A DNA stretch of 30,411 nucleotides from a virus, in IMG/VR virus record IMGVR_UViG_3300012666_000098, positions 1 through 30,411 of that record, one strand, 5' to 3'. This document shows positions 6,232-14,803 of this stretch, piece after piece; the stretch's first letter is position 1; every line of letters starts with the position of its first letter. The notes under the pieces were generated by a model that saw only the letters and a list, made by a program, of their open reading frames with translations, did no database searches and had not been told where the DNA came from. The translations under genes were made by a program, and so were the position numbers.

Positions 6232-7412
6232 AAACAATCAATGTTGGTTCGGATTTTAGCGGTGTGGGTGCGTTCGATTATGCAATCGGGCGCATCGCAT
6301 CATCCAAAGGATTCAAGGTGAACACGATTTTTGCGTGTGACATGGATAAATATGCGCGAACAACCTACATTCACAATCATGGTGAACCTTCATATTTCCC
6401 CGAAAATGTGTACAATCGCACAATTCCGGATCAACCTTTGGATTTTTACATGACATCCCCGCCATGTCAATCATTCAGCAAAGCGGGGGCGCGATTAGGG
6501 AAGGATGACAAACGCGGAATTTTGTTTTTCAATTCATTGGAATTTATCACCAAAAATCAACCGCGGTTTTTCATTTTTGAGAATGTTCGCGGGTTGATGT
6601 CGGATGATGGGGGAAAAACATTTAGTGAATGGTTGAACCTTTTGGGCGGGAAATCGGTTAATGGATTGCCCGTGTTATTTCCCTACGAAAACGCGGTCAA
6701 TTATCACATTTACCATGATGTATTGAATGCAAAGGAACATGGCATCCCACAAAACCGCGAACGCGTGTTCATCATCGGCATACGCGATGACAATGACAAC
6801 GATTTCAGATTCCCGATCCAGGAACAATTGACAAAACGATTGGTTGATATTCTGGAATCAAACATCGATTCAAAATATTACCTACCAATCAAAAAGTTTT
6901 CAACATTGATTAAACACGGCGAAAATGATTCCGTCAATCCATACGTCAAGGTAAAAACCAATAATACATTGGGACATGAAATCGCGCAACATGGTGACGC
7001 AATTTGTTATGAGAATCTGAATTCAAAAACGCGCCGCGGTCGTGTTGGTATCCAGGTTGCGCAAACATTGGATACACAAGTTCAACAAGCGGTGTTGATG
7101 TACGAAAACAAACGATTGAATGCCACACTACAAAAACACGATTTATCAGATGGTGAACCCATGGCAATTGATGTATACAATCAAAGCATAAACACAAATT
7201 GTCCAACATTGGTTGAACCACATCACAACGCGGTTCGATTATGGGATGGGTTCGCAATTAGACGGTTTACACCGCGCGAATGTTTCCGTTTGATGGATTT
7301 CCCCGATTCATTTGATTTTTCCGTTGTATCCGATACACAAGCATACAAACAAGCGGGGAATTCAATTGTGGTTCGTGTACTTGAAAAAATAATTGGTAAT
7401 TTGCCGTTGTGA
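6228..7412 (+). CDS. DNA cytosine-5 methyltransferase
   Basis: A 394-residue enzyme with the ordered motifs of m5C methyltransferases: motif I FSGVGAFDYAI (SAM binding, residues 10-20), acidic CDMD (37-40, motif II), motif IV TSPPCQSFSKAG with catalytic Cys80, motif VI FENVRG with Glu118, motif VIII QNRERVFIIG (175-184), and motif X QAGNSIVVRVLEKI near the C-terminus. It is full length and looks active. The target recognition domain should lie between motifs VIII and IX (about 190-340) and does not tell me the target. No restriction gene is present, so it is a lone methyltransferase, probably for anti-restriction. It would methylate the phage DNA and could also affect transcription. Confidence 0.93.
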   Translation: MKTINVGSDFSGVGAFDYAIGRIASSKGFKVNTIFACDMDKYARTTYIHNHGEPSYFPENVYNRTIPDQPLDFYMTSPPCQSFSKAGARLGKDDKRGILFFNSLEFITKNQPRFFIFENVRGLMSDDGGKTFSEWLNLLGGKSVNGLPVLFPYENAVNYHIYHDVLNAKEHGIPQNRERVFIIGIRDDNDNDFRFPIQEQLTKRLVDILESNIDSKYYLPIKKFSTLIKHGENDSVNPYVKVKTNNTLGHEIAQHGDAICYENLNSKTRRGRVGIQVAQTLDTQVQQAVLMYENKRLNATLQKHDLSDGEPMAIDVYNQSINTNCPTLVEPHHNAVRLWDGFAIRRFTPRECFRLMDFPDSFDFSVVSDTQAYKQAGNSIVVRVLEKIIGNLPL

Positions 7413-7696
7413 AAAAACGATATCAAAACGGATTGATTACATCGAAAGCATTGCGCGATTTATTGATTGATTATTATATCAGTCAACCATGTTGCAATTG
7501 GAATGCCATCGTTCAAATATCAACCGATTTTGGACATTCACCATTGAACGCGATCCGAATTCACGATGACAAACGCAAATCAATCAAACCAATCATCCAA
7601 TTGTTGCGTCAACATCATGTGTACGTTTTACACGTTGAACGCAATGATGAATTCACACATACGATTACCATCATGAACCACACAACCGAAAATTAA
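7409..7696 (+). CDS. Hypothetical protein coupled to the methyltransferase gene
   Basis: A 95-residue protein starting at GTG 7409, overlapping the methyltransferase stop by 4 bases (GTGA). It contains ITSKALRDLLIDYYISQPCC, then AIVQISTDFGHSP and KPIIQLLRQHHVYVLHVERN. The pattern of helices and a C-terminal strand hints at a winged-helix protein, but I cannot assign a family. Position suggests a partner in the methyltransferase unit. Confidence 0.65.
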   Translation: MKKRYQNGLITSKALRDLLIDYYISQPCCNWNAIVQISTDFGHSPLNAIRIHDDKRKSIKPIIQLLRQHHVYVLHVERNDEFTHTITIMNHTTEN

Positions 7697-7710
7697 CCTA
7701 CCTTTGTAGG
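7697..7710 (+). promoter_or_regulatory. Possible -7 promoter box within a small hairpin
   Basis: TACCTTTG at 7699-7706 matches TAnnTTTG. It overlaps a small inverted repeat, CCTAC (7697-7701) with GTAGG (7706-7710), loop CTTT. No correctly spaced TTG is visible upstream. The hairpin might be an operator, or chance. Confidence 0.35.
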
Positions 7711-7716
7711 GATGTT

Positions 7717-8001
7717 TTGAAACCGCGCCCGTTGATTCAACCGTTGCCATGGCAATTGACGGGCGCACAAAACGATTTAAACATGACAAAAAAACGATTC
7801 AAAATTGCATTGGGAATGGCATTGTTGCCAATATTCACAATCATTTATTTCATAGACCGCGCAATCCTGGTTTCATTACCATGGATTGAACAAAAGACAA
7901 TCAAAAAATGGTTTGATGACATCCCATTGATGGTGTATTCATTTACACGCGTATCGGTTGGATGCATCCTTTGGGTGATTTATCAATTGATATTCGGTTA
8001 A
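7717..8001 (+). CDS. Small two-helix membrane protein
   Basis: The frame opens with TTG 7717 (KPRPLIQPLPWQLTGAQNDL) and has an internal ATG at 7783 (MTKKRFKIAL). Codon use upstream of 7783 matches the genome, so I keep the longer 94-residue form. Two hydrophobic segments, around IALGMALLPIFTIIYFI and SVGCILWVIYQLIFG, are separated by a short polar loop, giving a membrane hairpin. It lies far from the lysis genes, among early genes, so an inner-membrane or superinfection function is conceivable. No family recognised. Confidence 0.55.
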   Translation: MKPRPLIQPLPWQLTGAQNDLNMTKKRFKIALGMALLPIFTIIYFIDRAILVSLPWIEQKTIKKWFDDIPLMVYSFTRVSVGCILWVIYQLIFG

Positions 8002-8003
8002 AC

Positions 8004-8246
8004 ATGCGTTATTATGAAATATTCGATGACCTGGATCGTTGCTTTGGTGATGATTACGATGGATGTATCATCGGATATTGCGTTGAATCACATCAACCAA
8101 TCTATTCAATGGACAAAATCGCGCTTGTCGTGATGAAAAGAACAAAAACAAATTACCACGAATCAATCGATTTTATCATCAACAACATGAAGGGATGCGC
8201 CAATGGTTCATGCGAACCAATATTGTGCATGGATTGCGATGATTAA
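8004..8246 (+). CDS. Small acidic Cys-containing protein
   Basis: An 80-residue protein that starts at ATG 8004 (MRYYEIFDDLDRCFGDDYDG); an in-frame ATG at 7962 would overlap the upstream gene by 40 bases and is unlikely. The protein is acidic, with Cys residues clustered near the C-terminus (GCANGSCEPILCMDCDD), suggesting metal binding. No family recognised. It follows the membrane protein gene by two bases. Confidence 0.6.
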   Translation: MRYYEIFDDLDRCFGDDYDGCIIGYCVESHQPIYSMDKIALVVMKRTKTNYHESIDFIINNMKGCANGSCEPILCMDCDD

Positions 8247-8267
8247 ACAACAAAAACACGGAACAAA

Positions 8268-8498
8268 ATGGAACAAATAAGCGAACAACAAATTGATTTG
8301 GATATCAATGACACATTAAGCATCAACACCCTAATTGAAAAGGCGGAACAATTGGCATACGATGGGCAAATAAACAATGCCGCAATCGGAACAATTCCCG
8401 TTCAAATCCTTTTGGTTGATGGTCGACCTTATGTATTTAGTGTCAAAATGGAATTGGTCGAATTCGAACCAAAATCAGCTGATTCAGATTTAAAATAA
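8268..8498 (+). CDS. Small hypothetical protein before the packaging genes
   Basis: A 76-residue acidic protein: helical N-terminal half (ISEQQIDLDINDTLSINTLI) followed by strands IPVQILLVDGRPYVFSVKM and an acidic end. The fold is probably a small alpha-beta domain. It is 8 bases upstream of TerS. Not recognised; it might assist packaging, but nothing in the sequence shows this. Confidence 0.6.
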   Translation: MEQISEQQIDLDINDTLSINTLIEKAEQLAYDGQINNAAIGTIPVQILLVDGRPYVFSVKMELVEFEPKSADSDLK

Positions 8499-8506
8499 CA
8501 ATCAAC

Positions 8507-8899
8507 ATGGCATACGACAAAAACGAATTGATTCGGCTTTCATTGGAAGCAATCGAACAACATCAATTGGTGTTCATCGATGAGGTCGTGACATTTATCC
8601 CATGTTCACGCGCGACCTTTTACAATCATGAATTGGATAAATTAGACGATATAAAGGAAGCATTGAACAATGTGCGCACATCAACCAAAACGCAATTGCG
8701 GAACAAATGGCGCGATTCAGAGAATGCCGCATTGCAAATAGGATTGATGAAATTGATGGCAACGGATGAGGAACGCAAACGATTGTCGACATCCTTCATG
8801 GAAACGCGTCAACAACACATCGCGCCCGATTTGTCGAATCTGACAACCGAACAAATCATTGAATTGTTGGGCAATGATCCAGGAACAAACAACGAATAA
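8507..8899 (+). CDS. terS: Terminase small subunit
   Basis: A 130-residue helical protein. The N-terminus (NELIRLSLEAIEQHQLVFID, EVVTFIPCSRATFYNHELDK) contains a helix-turn-helix whose recognition helix begins at S-R-A-T-F-Y, and the middle (KTQLRNKWRDSENAALQIGL, KLMATDEERKRLST) is the oligomerisation helix pair. This is the pattern of Bacteroidota-phage small terminases as I know them, and it directly precedes TerL, overlapping it by 26 bases. It should bind the packaging site and load the motor; that site was not identifiable here. Confidence 0.78.
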   Translation: MAYDKNELIRLSLEAIEQHQLVFIDEVVTFIPCSRATFYNHELDKLDDIKEALNNVRTSTKTQLRNKWRDSENAALQIGLMKLMATDEERKRLSTSFMETRQQHIAPDLSNLTTEQIIELLGNDPGTNNE

Positions 8900-10247
8900 A
8901 CGGGAAATCATTCGCGAATTGTTGCGAATTGAATTGTGCAAAAGGTCATTTTGGCATTTTTGTTTGTATTATGACGAACAATTTTATACCGAACGACCAT
9001 TTTTGAAGGATGTCGCGGATGGATTTCAAGCCATCGAGGATAAAAAAATCAAATCATTATCGGTATCCATGCCCCCACGCGCGGGTAAAAGTTACATTAC
9101 GTCGTTATTTTGTGCATGGACAATTGGTCGCAACCCGTCAAAATCCGTGATGCGCAACACATGCACCGCGACATTGTATCTTAAATTTTCGTATGACGTT
9201 CGCGCCATCGTGAAAAACGACCGATTTAAACGTGTGTTCGCCGATGTCCAATTGTCAGATGATAAAGCAAATTTACAAGGTTGGAACACCAATCATGCAA
9301 AAATGGTATCGTATTTTGGTGCGGGTGTTGGGGGAACAATCATCGGGTTCGGTGCGTCCAATGTCGCAATCACGGATGACCTTTATCGCGGCATCGAGGA
9401 TGCGTTGTCGGACACGGTTAACGACCGAATAATCCAATGGAAGGAATCAACACACGATTCACGATTCGAATCGGGATGTTCACGCATCGACATTGGGACA
9501 CGTTGGTCATTGAATGATGTCATTGGTCGCAACATGGGGCAAAATCAATACGAACAATCAGTCATCGTTCCCGCCCTGGATCACAACGATGTGTCATTTT
9601 GTGATGCCGTCATGACATCGGATGAATATAAAATCAAACGATTACGCACCGCAAACGAAATATGGTTGGCGGAATATCAGCAACAACCCGTTGACATGAA
9701 AGGACGTTTGTTCGCCGATTTACAATTCATTGACAAATCAGAATTCGAAGCAATGACGGCAACCAATCCCATCGAAGGAACGATTGCATACATTGATGTT
9801 AGCGACCAGGGTACGGATTACACCGCCATGGCAATATGTGCCATCATTAAAAACACACCATTCGTTGTTGATTATGTGTTCACCCGTGACAACACCGATG
9901 TGACATTGCCAATGTGCGCGGAAAAATTAACACGATGGAACGTCACATATTGCCGCGTTGAATCGAACAACATGGGTGCAATGTTCGCCCGTCAATTGCA
10001 AACATTGACCAAAACACGGATATTGCAAGTCAACAACACAACGAACAAAATCACCCGGATCATCATGCAATCCGCATTCATCATGCACACCTTGCAATTC
10101 GTTAAAAATGGGGACAATCATTCGGAATTATTCATCCAAAATGTGTTGTCATTTAGCAAGGAAGGCAAGAACAAAAACGATGATGCGCCCGATTGTATCG
10201 CGGGGTTGTCAATTTTTATGGTATCAATGTTCAAAAATTTGCATTAA
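8874..10247 (+). CDS. terL: Terminase large subunit (packaging ATPase/nuclease)
   Basis: 457 residues from ATG 8874 (TTG 8859 would add five residues). Walker A is MPPRAGKS (about residues 66-73). Walker B is VAITDD (164-169), followed by a DALSD segment as usual. The C-terminal nuclease shows the RNase H-like acid residues in IAYIDVSDQGTDYTAM (Asp308, Asp315), a central Glu (RVESNN, 363) and the late Asp in DDAPD (440). Length and order match siphophage TerL. It packages DNA into the prohead and cuts concatemers. Portal follows 27 bases downstream. Confidence 0.93.
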   Translation: MIQEQTTNKREIIRELLRIELCKRSFWHFCLYYDEQFYTERPFLKDVADGFQAIEDKKIKSLSVSMPPRAGKSYITSLFCAWTIGRNPSKSVMRNTCTATLYLKFSYDVRAIVKNDRFKRVFADVQLSDDKANLQGWNTNHAKMVSYFGAGVGGTIIGFGASNVAITDDLYRGIEDALSDTVNDRIIQWKESTHDSRFESGCSRIDIGTRWSLNDVIGRNMGQNQYEQSVIVPALDHNDVSFCDAVMTSDEYKIKRLRTANEIWLAEYQQQPVDMKGRLFADLQFIDKSEFEAMTATNPIEGTIAYIDVSDQGTDYTAMAICAIIKNTPFVVDYVFTRDNTDVTLPMCAEKLTRWNVTYCRVESNNMGAMFARQLQTLTKTRILQVNNTTNKITRIIMQSAFIMHTLQFVKNGDNHSELFIQNVLSFSKEGKNKNDDAPDCIAGLSIFMVSMFKNLH

Positions 10248-10252
10248 CTTTG
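10245..10252 (+). promoter_or_regulatory. Possible -7 promoter box (TAACTTTG) before the portal gene
   Basis: TAACTTTG overlaps the terL stop and lies 22 bases before the portal start, fitting TAnnTTTG. No spaced TTG is visible, so it is weak. If real it would drive the head genes. Confidence 0.35.
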
Positions 10253-10274
10253 CTAAAACCAATCCAAAAATAAT

Positions 10275-11708
10275 GTGGAAATAAACTTTTGGGACGCATT
10301 TTTCGGTGTCAACGCGAATCGCGAGAACCGATACATTAACCAGATGCGGCGGTTGTTCCCGACCGCAAATCAATTGTGGGGTGTAAAAACCGCCGTTTGG
10401 ATTGATACACAAAACGCATGGGAATTGTTCATGACCATTCCCGAATTACGGGCGGTGATTGACAAACGCGCATCCATGATGTCATCGAACAAACCTGTAA
10501 TGTTTGACCGCGATGGGAATAAAGTGACAAATCATTGGTTGTTGGACTTGATCCAGAAACCAAACCCAATGCAATCATGGTCGGATGTCGTATATTCATT
10601 GTCAGTCAATGACGCATTATATTCCAATTCCTTTGCCTATTCACCATTACGTTCGTTCAATCAACGCAACATCATGGTGACATTGCCATCGGGAAAAATG
10701 GAAATAAGCACAACGGGACGCACATTGAAACAAATGGATGTGGACGGTTTGATTGATTCCTTCCGATTTCGATATGACAATGAATCGTTTGAAAAATTGG
10801 ACATCAACGATGTGGTTTATTTAACAACCGCCGATGGGATGAATCTGATTCGACCAACGTCAAAGATTGACGCGTTGAAATATCCATTGTCAAACATCAA
10901 AGCATCGTATCATAAAAGGAATGTATTGCTTGAAAATATCGGCGCGATTGGTATCCTTTCGGCTCAAAAATCTGACATCGGTGGTTCGATTCCAATGACA
11001 CCCGAAGAAAAACAAGAGATTCAACGCGATTGGTATTCACGTTCAAAGGATGAATTAATCATCACCGAATCACAAGTGAATTGGCAACCGATGTCATATC
11101 CCACACGGGATTTGATGTTATTCGAAGAATTGACCGCGGATAAATTAGCCATTATCGATGCATACGGATTGAATTACAATCTATTTTCATCTGATAAAGG
11201 GGCAACATTCAGCAACGTAAAAGATTCGATCCGGATGTGCTACACCGATACCATCATCCCCGAAACGCAACAAATGTATGATACCATCATGCAACAATTC
11301 AAATTGACGGATGAGGGATACAAATTGATTGCTGATTTCAGTCATTTGCCCGTTTTACAAGATGATGAGGTGTCAAAGGAACAAGCAATGACCGCGCGTG
11401 TGAATAATTATTCAACCATGTTGCGTGATGGTGTAATCACATCGGAACAATACGCGGCGGAATTCGGCATTGAATTGATGAAAATTGACGCGGCAACCGC
11501 ACAAGCGGCGGGATTGGCACAAGCGCAAACCCAATTGAGGGGAACCGTTGGGGGATTAGATGGTATCATCGCATTGAACACCGCCGTTTCAACGGGGCAA
11601 ATGGATCGCGTGACCGCCATCAACACATTGGTAAATTATTACGGGTATAGTGAATCGATTGCATCGGCAATGATTACATCACCACAACCGCCACAAATCA
11701 ACGCATAA
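10275..11708 (+). CDS. HK97-like portal protein
   Basis: A 477-residue protein between TerL and the prohead protease. The start is GTG 10275 (MEINFWDAFF), because the nearby ATG 10273 hits a stop after three codons. Features of HK97 portals: N-terminal VKTAVWIDTQNAWELFMTIP, ELRAVIDKRASMMSSNKPVM, the QKPNPMQSWSDVVYSLSVND helix region, LRPTSKID-like strand, then FEELTADKLAIIDAYGLNYNLFSSDKGATFSN (in parts) and a long C-terminal helical tail. It forms the dodecameric DNA entry channel at the capsid vertex. The stop overlaps the protease start (TAATG). The Ala/Gln-rich tail after residue 400 is typical of this class. Confidence 0.85.
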   Translation: MEINFWDAFFGVNANRENRYINQMRRLFPTANQLWGVKTAVWIDTQNAWELFMTIPELRAVIDKRASMMSSNKPVMFDRDGNKVTNHWLLDLIQKPNPMQSWSDVVYSLSVNDALYSNSFAYSPLRSFNQRNIMVTLPSGKMEISTTGRTLKQMDVDGLIDSFRFRYDNESFEKLDINDVVYLTTADGMNLIRPTSKIDALKYPLSNIKASYHKRNVLLENIGAIGILSAQKSDIGGSIPMTPEEKQEIQRDWYSRSKDELIITESQVNWQPMSYPTRDLMLFEELTADKLAIIDAYGLNYNLFSSDKGATFSNVKDSIRMCYTDTIIPETQQMYDTIMQQFKLTDEGYKLIADFSHLPVLQDDEVSKEQAMTARVNNYSTMLRDGVITSEQYAAEFGIELMKIDAATAQAAGLAQAQTQLRGTVGGLDGIIALNTAVSTGQMDRVTAINTLVNYYGYSESIASAMITSPQPPQINA

Positions 11709-12469
11709 TGAGAAAAGAAACGAACATATATAGCACCAAATCCGCGTTCGAAATCAAAGAAATGGACGCGGGGAAACGTGAGGTCGCAATTTATTTATCC
11801 AAATTTGGGGTGATTGATTCCGATATGGACATGATCCAGAAGGGCGCATTTGCAAAATCCATTTTGGAACGCGGTGTCAATTCAGAATCAAACCGAAAAA
11901 TTGCATTTTTACGCAACCACGATTGGGAAAAACCAATTGGAAAATTCCTTACATTACAAGAGGATGAATTCGGATTGTTCGCGGTTGCTGAATTGGGACA
12001 TTCATCGTATGCAAATGACGCATGGAACGATTACCAGGACGGCATAATCCGTGAACATTCGATTGGTTTTAAATACATGAAGGACAAAATGCGATTCATC
12101 GAGGATACAAGCGCACCCGATGGGATTGGATTTTGGAACATCACCGAAGTTCAATTATATGAAGGTTCGGCGGTGTTATTCGGGGCGAATGAATTCACAC
12201 CCGTTGTTGATGTCATGAAATCAGAGGAACGCAAATCGTATTTTGAAAAGGTATCCAATGACATCGATGTTTTAATCAAAGCATTGGTGAATGGCAAAGG
12301 GACGGATGAACGTCTATACAACATGGAAATGAAATTAAAATTTTTGAACGGGCAATTGTTGTCACTTGCATCCATCGAACCGCTTGATGTAAAGCATTCG
12401 AATGAAGCAAAGCCGATTGAACAACCTGGATCGTTCGATTGGGATAAAGTAATCAAATCAATTAATTAA
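11708..12469 (+). CDS. HK97-family prohead protease
   Basis: A 253-residue serine protease of the U35/S78 type. Visible elements: DSDMDMIQKGAFAKSILERG (residues 38-56), catalytic His in FLRNHDWEKPIGKF (His71), nucleophile Ser in REHSIGFK (Ser118), and the helix ITEVQLYEGSAVLFGANEFT that closes the domain. The extra ~75 C-terminal residues are helical and may be scaffolding-like. It cleaves the N-terminal delta region of the capsid protein during maturation. It lies immediately before the major capsid gene as in HK97. Confidence 0.9.
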   Translation: MRKETNIYSTKSAFEIKEMDAGKREVAIYLSKFGVIDSDMDMIQKGAFAKSILERGVNSESNRKIAFLRNHDWEKPIGKFLTLQEDEFGLFAVAELGHSSYANDAWNDYQDGIIREHSIGFKYMKDKMRFIEDTSAPDGIGFWNITEVQLYEGSAVLFGANEFTPVVDVMKSEERKSYFEKVSNDIDVLIKALVNGKGTDERLYNMEMKLKFLNGQLLSLASIEPLDVKHSNEAKPIEQPGSFDWDKVIKSIN

Positions 12470-12487
12470 AAACAAACAAAAAAAGCA

Positions 12488-13687
12488 ATGGAAAATACAT
12501 TGACACCAGAACAAGTTGTGGAAAAATTAAACACAATGTTCACTGAAAAAATGGAAGGAACGGCAACGAAAAGTGACGTTAACGACCTAAAAAATGAAGT
12601 TGAATCTTTGAAGGGATTGAACGAAAAAAGCGCGGAAATCGAAAAGGCAATCGCACGATTCGAAGGACGTTTGGAATCAATGGGTGAAAAGGCAGTAAAC
12701 AACGCACCAAAAAAATTGCAAACATTGGCGGGTGCATTTGCTGAAAAGCATTCCGATATCCTTGATTCAGTACAAAAAGGGCAAACATTCAATTTGAATG
12801 TTAAAGCAATGGGGGACACATCGATTGTTGATTCATACACGGGAAATGTTGCATTGTCAACGTTGGAATTGGGCATTGACCGCGTTCAACGACCAATCAT
12901 CAAGGTTCGAAACGTTGTGAATAGCGGAACAACAACATCAAAATATGTTGTTTACATCACACAAACAAACGCAATTGGTGCTGATTGGACGGGTGAAACA
13001 ATCGAAAAAACTTTGTTTTCCCCAACATACGAAGAGGTATCCGAAGAGGTTAAAAAGGTAGCGGGAACAATCAAAATTTCAAAGGAAATGTTGTCTGATT
13101 TGGCATTCATCCAATCAGAAATCAACACGGATTTGATGGAAGCAATCGCATCACAAATCGAAGATTCATTAATCAATGGCGCGGGTGGTTCGGAAATTAA
13201 CGGATTGATTGGATACGCACAAACATTTGCGGCGGGTTCATTCGCGGGTTCAATTCCTTTGGCAAATGAAACGGATGTGATCCGTGTTGCAATTGCACAA
13301 ATCCAATCGGCTAATTTCGAACCAACGCATGTTGTTTTGAATCCAAATGATGTTGCAAAAATGCAATTGACAAAAACCAATACGGGCGAATATACATATC
13401 CGATGTTCCTGGTTGATTCAAATGGTGTTCAAACGGTTGCAACATTACCAATCATTTCAACAACAAATATCGCCGCGGGTGATTTCCTTGTTGGTGACAT
13501 GACGAAATCAAATGTTCGTGTTCGTGAGGATGTTAACATGCAAGTTGGATATGTGAATGATGATTTTCAACGTAATATGGTGACCATTTTGGCGGAAGCG
13601 CGTTTGGTTCATTATGTGAAAGCAAATCAAGTGTTCGCATTTGTGACGGGTGATTTCACAACCGCAAAGGCGGCAATCAACGACTAA
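12488..13687 (+). CDS. HK97-fold major capsid protein
   Basis: A 399-residue protein. The first ~100 residues form a coiled delta domain (VNDLKNEVESLKGLNEKSAE, IEKAIARFEGRLESM) that the adjacent protease likely removes. The rest matches the HK97 capsid fold: STLELGIDRVQRPIIKVRNV, ADWTGETIEK, EVKKVAGTIKISKEMLSDLA, long helix (LMEAIASQIEDSLINGAGGS), THVVLNPNDVAKMQLTKTN and a terminal LAEARLVHYVKANQVF strand. It forms the icosahedral head. Val is often gtt and Gly ggt, more than in neighbours, as in strongly expressed genes. A terminator-like hairpin lies 12 bases after the stop. Confidence 0.93.
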   Translation: MENTLTPEQVVEKLNTMFTEKMEGTATKSDVNDLKNEVESLKGLNEKSAEIEKAIARFEGRLESMGEKAVNNAPKKLQTLAGAFAEKHSDILDSVQKGQTFNLNVKAMGDTSIVDSYTGNVALSTLELGIDRVQRPIIKVRNVVNSGTTTSKYVVYITQTNAIGADWTGETIEKTLFSPTYEEVSEEVKKVAGTIKISKEMLSDLAFIQSEINTDLMEAIASQIEDSLINGAGGSEINGLIGYAQTFAAGSFAGSIPLANETDVIRVAIAQIQSANFEPTHVVLNPNDVAKMQLTKTNTGEYTYPMFLVDSNGVQTVATLPIISTTNIAAGDFLVGDMTKSNVRVREDVNMQVGYVNDDFQRNMVTILAEARLVHYVKANQVFAFVTGDFTTAKAAIND

Positions 13688-13699
13688 TTAAATGTTAAT

Positions 13700-13725
13700 G
13701 GGGGACGCAAATCCCCCGTTTATTT
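13700..13725 (+). terminator. Terminator-like hairpin after the capsid gene
   Basis: GGGGGA (13700-13705) pairs with TCCCCC (13712-13717) across the loop CGCAAA, followed by GTTTATTT. The T-run is interrupted, so it probably reduces rather than stops transcription, which would raise capsid mRNA relative to downstream genes. Confidence 0.55.
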
Positions 13726-13732
13726 GCATCAA

Positions 13733-14047
13733 ATGGAAAATAAGAAACGCACACGGAAACCAAAACGCGATGTTGCCATCAACATTGACACACCCAACAT
13801 CGATTTGAATATCGAAAAGGATGTCAACGGGGACATTCGCGCGGATTTGGATACGAAAAAAGTTGATATCCATGTCGAAAAAACAGCTGATAAATTGACC
13901 ATCAATGTTGATATCGATGACCAATCCATTTATGAGTTCGAATCCAATGGAAAATCGAAGCACATGGGTAAAGGTCAAATTTTCAAGGTTGCGGGGAAAT
14001 TGGCGAAATATTTCATTCAACGAGGATTTGGACGCATAAAAAAATAG
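13733..14047 (+). CDS. Small protein with repeated I/V-D-I/V strand pattern
   Basis: 104 residues from ATG 13733 (TTG 13724 also in frame). A basic N-terminus (MENKKRTRKPKRD) is followed by alternating short strands: INIDTPNIDLNIEKDVNGDI, LDTKKVDIHVEK, KLTINVDIDD. The C-terminus (FKVAGKLAKYFIQRGFGRIK) is a basic amphipathic helix. The strand repeats suggest a small beta-structure that may bind the capsid or DNA. Between the capsid and connector genes, it could be a head decoration, head-completion or packaged protein. I do not recognise a family. Confidence 0.6.
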   Translation: MENKKRTRKPKRDVAINIDTPNIDLNIEKDVNGDIRADLDTKKVDIHVEKTADKLTINVDIDDQSIYEFESNGKSKHMGKGQIFKVAGKLAKYFIQRGFGRIKK

Positions 14048-14050
14048 ACG

Positions 14051-14803
14051 ATGTATTATTTGACACCGAACGATTTTAATGGGAAATTTGCATTGCATAC
14101 GGGAATGTATGCGAACGCAACGATCCAGGATTACATTGACCGATACGAACCTTTGTACATGATGCAGTTGTTCGGTGCTAAAATGTACGATGAATATGTT
14201 GGGGATATGGGAATTTTAAACATCCCAATTTCACCAAATTTTCAATATTTGTTCAATCCCTTCCATGAAAATATTGCATTCAACACATTGATTGTGTCGA
14301 ATGGGTTGATTGACATGCTGAAAGGATTCGTTTATTTTGAGTATTGCAAAGATTTAACGAACCAAATGACCATCAACGGGAATGTACGTCCAACGGGCGA
14401 AAATTCGGCGGATGTGTCCACGTTGTATTCAATGATGTATGCACGATACAATGAATCAATTCGCACATATCGCGCAATTCAACGACACATCGTCAATAAT
14501 TTCAACGCACCAACGGGGCAAATTGTAAGCGCATCAATCACAAATCAAGGTTCGGGATATGTTGACGCGCAAAATGTCATCGTCACGGGCGGTTCCGGAT
14601 CGGGTGCATTGGTTTCAATAAATGAAACGGGCGGCGCAATTGATACGGCATATTTCACCAACAAGGGAATCAATTATCAAATTGGTGATGTGTTGACCAT
14701 TACGGGCGGAAATGATGACGCGATATTGGTCGTTGATTTAATCGGGATTGGCAATTACAACAATTTTTCGGGTGTTCATAAACAATTCAATTATTGGATA
14801 TGA
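14051..14803 (+). CDS. Head-tail connector protein with inserted beta module
   Basis: A 250-residue protein. Residues 1-150 (MYYLTPNDFNGKFALHTGMY, QDYIDRYEPLYMMQLFGAKM, NGLIDMLKGFVYFEYCKD) are helical and look like the connector/adaptor (gp6-like, DUF6712-like) seen after the capsid in Bacteroidota phages. Residues about 155-234 (QGSGYVDAQNVIVTGGSGSG and TNKGINYQIGDVLTITGGND) form two copies of a GSGY...VTGGSGSGA / GDVLTI beta motif common in phage tail and decoration proteins, inserted before the last conserved residues. It lies 3 bases after the previous gene and its stop overlaps the next start (ATGA). Confidence 0.65.
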   Translation: MYYLTPNDFNGKFALHTGMYANATIQDYIDRYEPLYMMQLFGAKMYDEYVGDMGILNIPISPNFQYLFNPFHENIAFNTLIVSNGLIDMLKGFVYFEYCKDLTNQMTINGNVRPTGENSADVSTLYSMMYARYNESIRTYRAIQRHIVNNFNAPTGQIVSASITNQGSGYVDAQNVIVTGGSGSGALVSINETGGAIDTAYFTNKGINYQIGDVLTITGGNDDAILVVDLIGIGNYNNFSGVHKQFNYWI

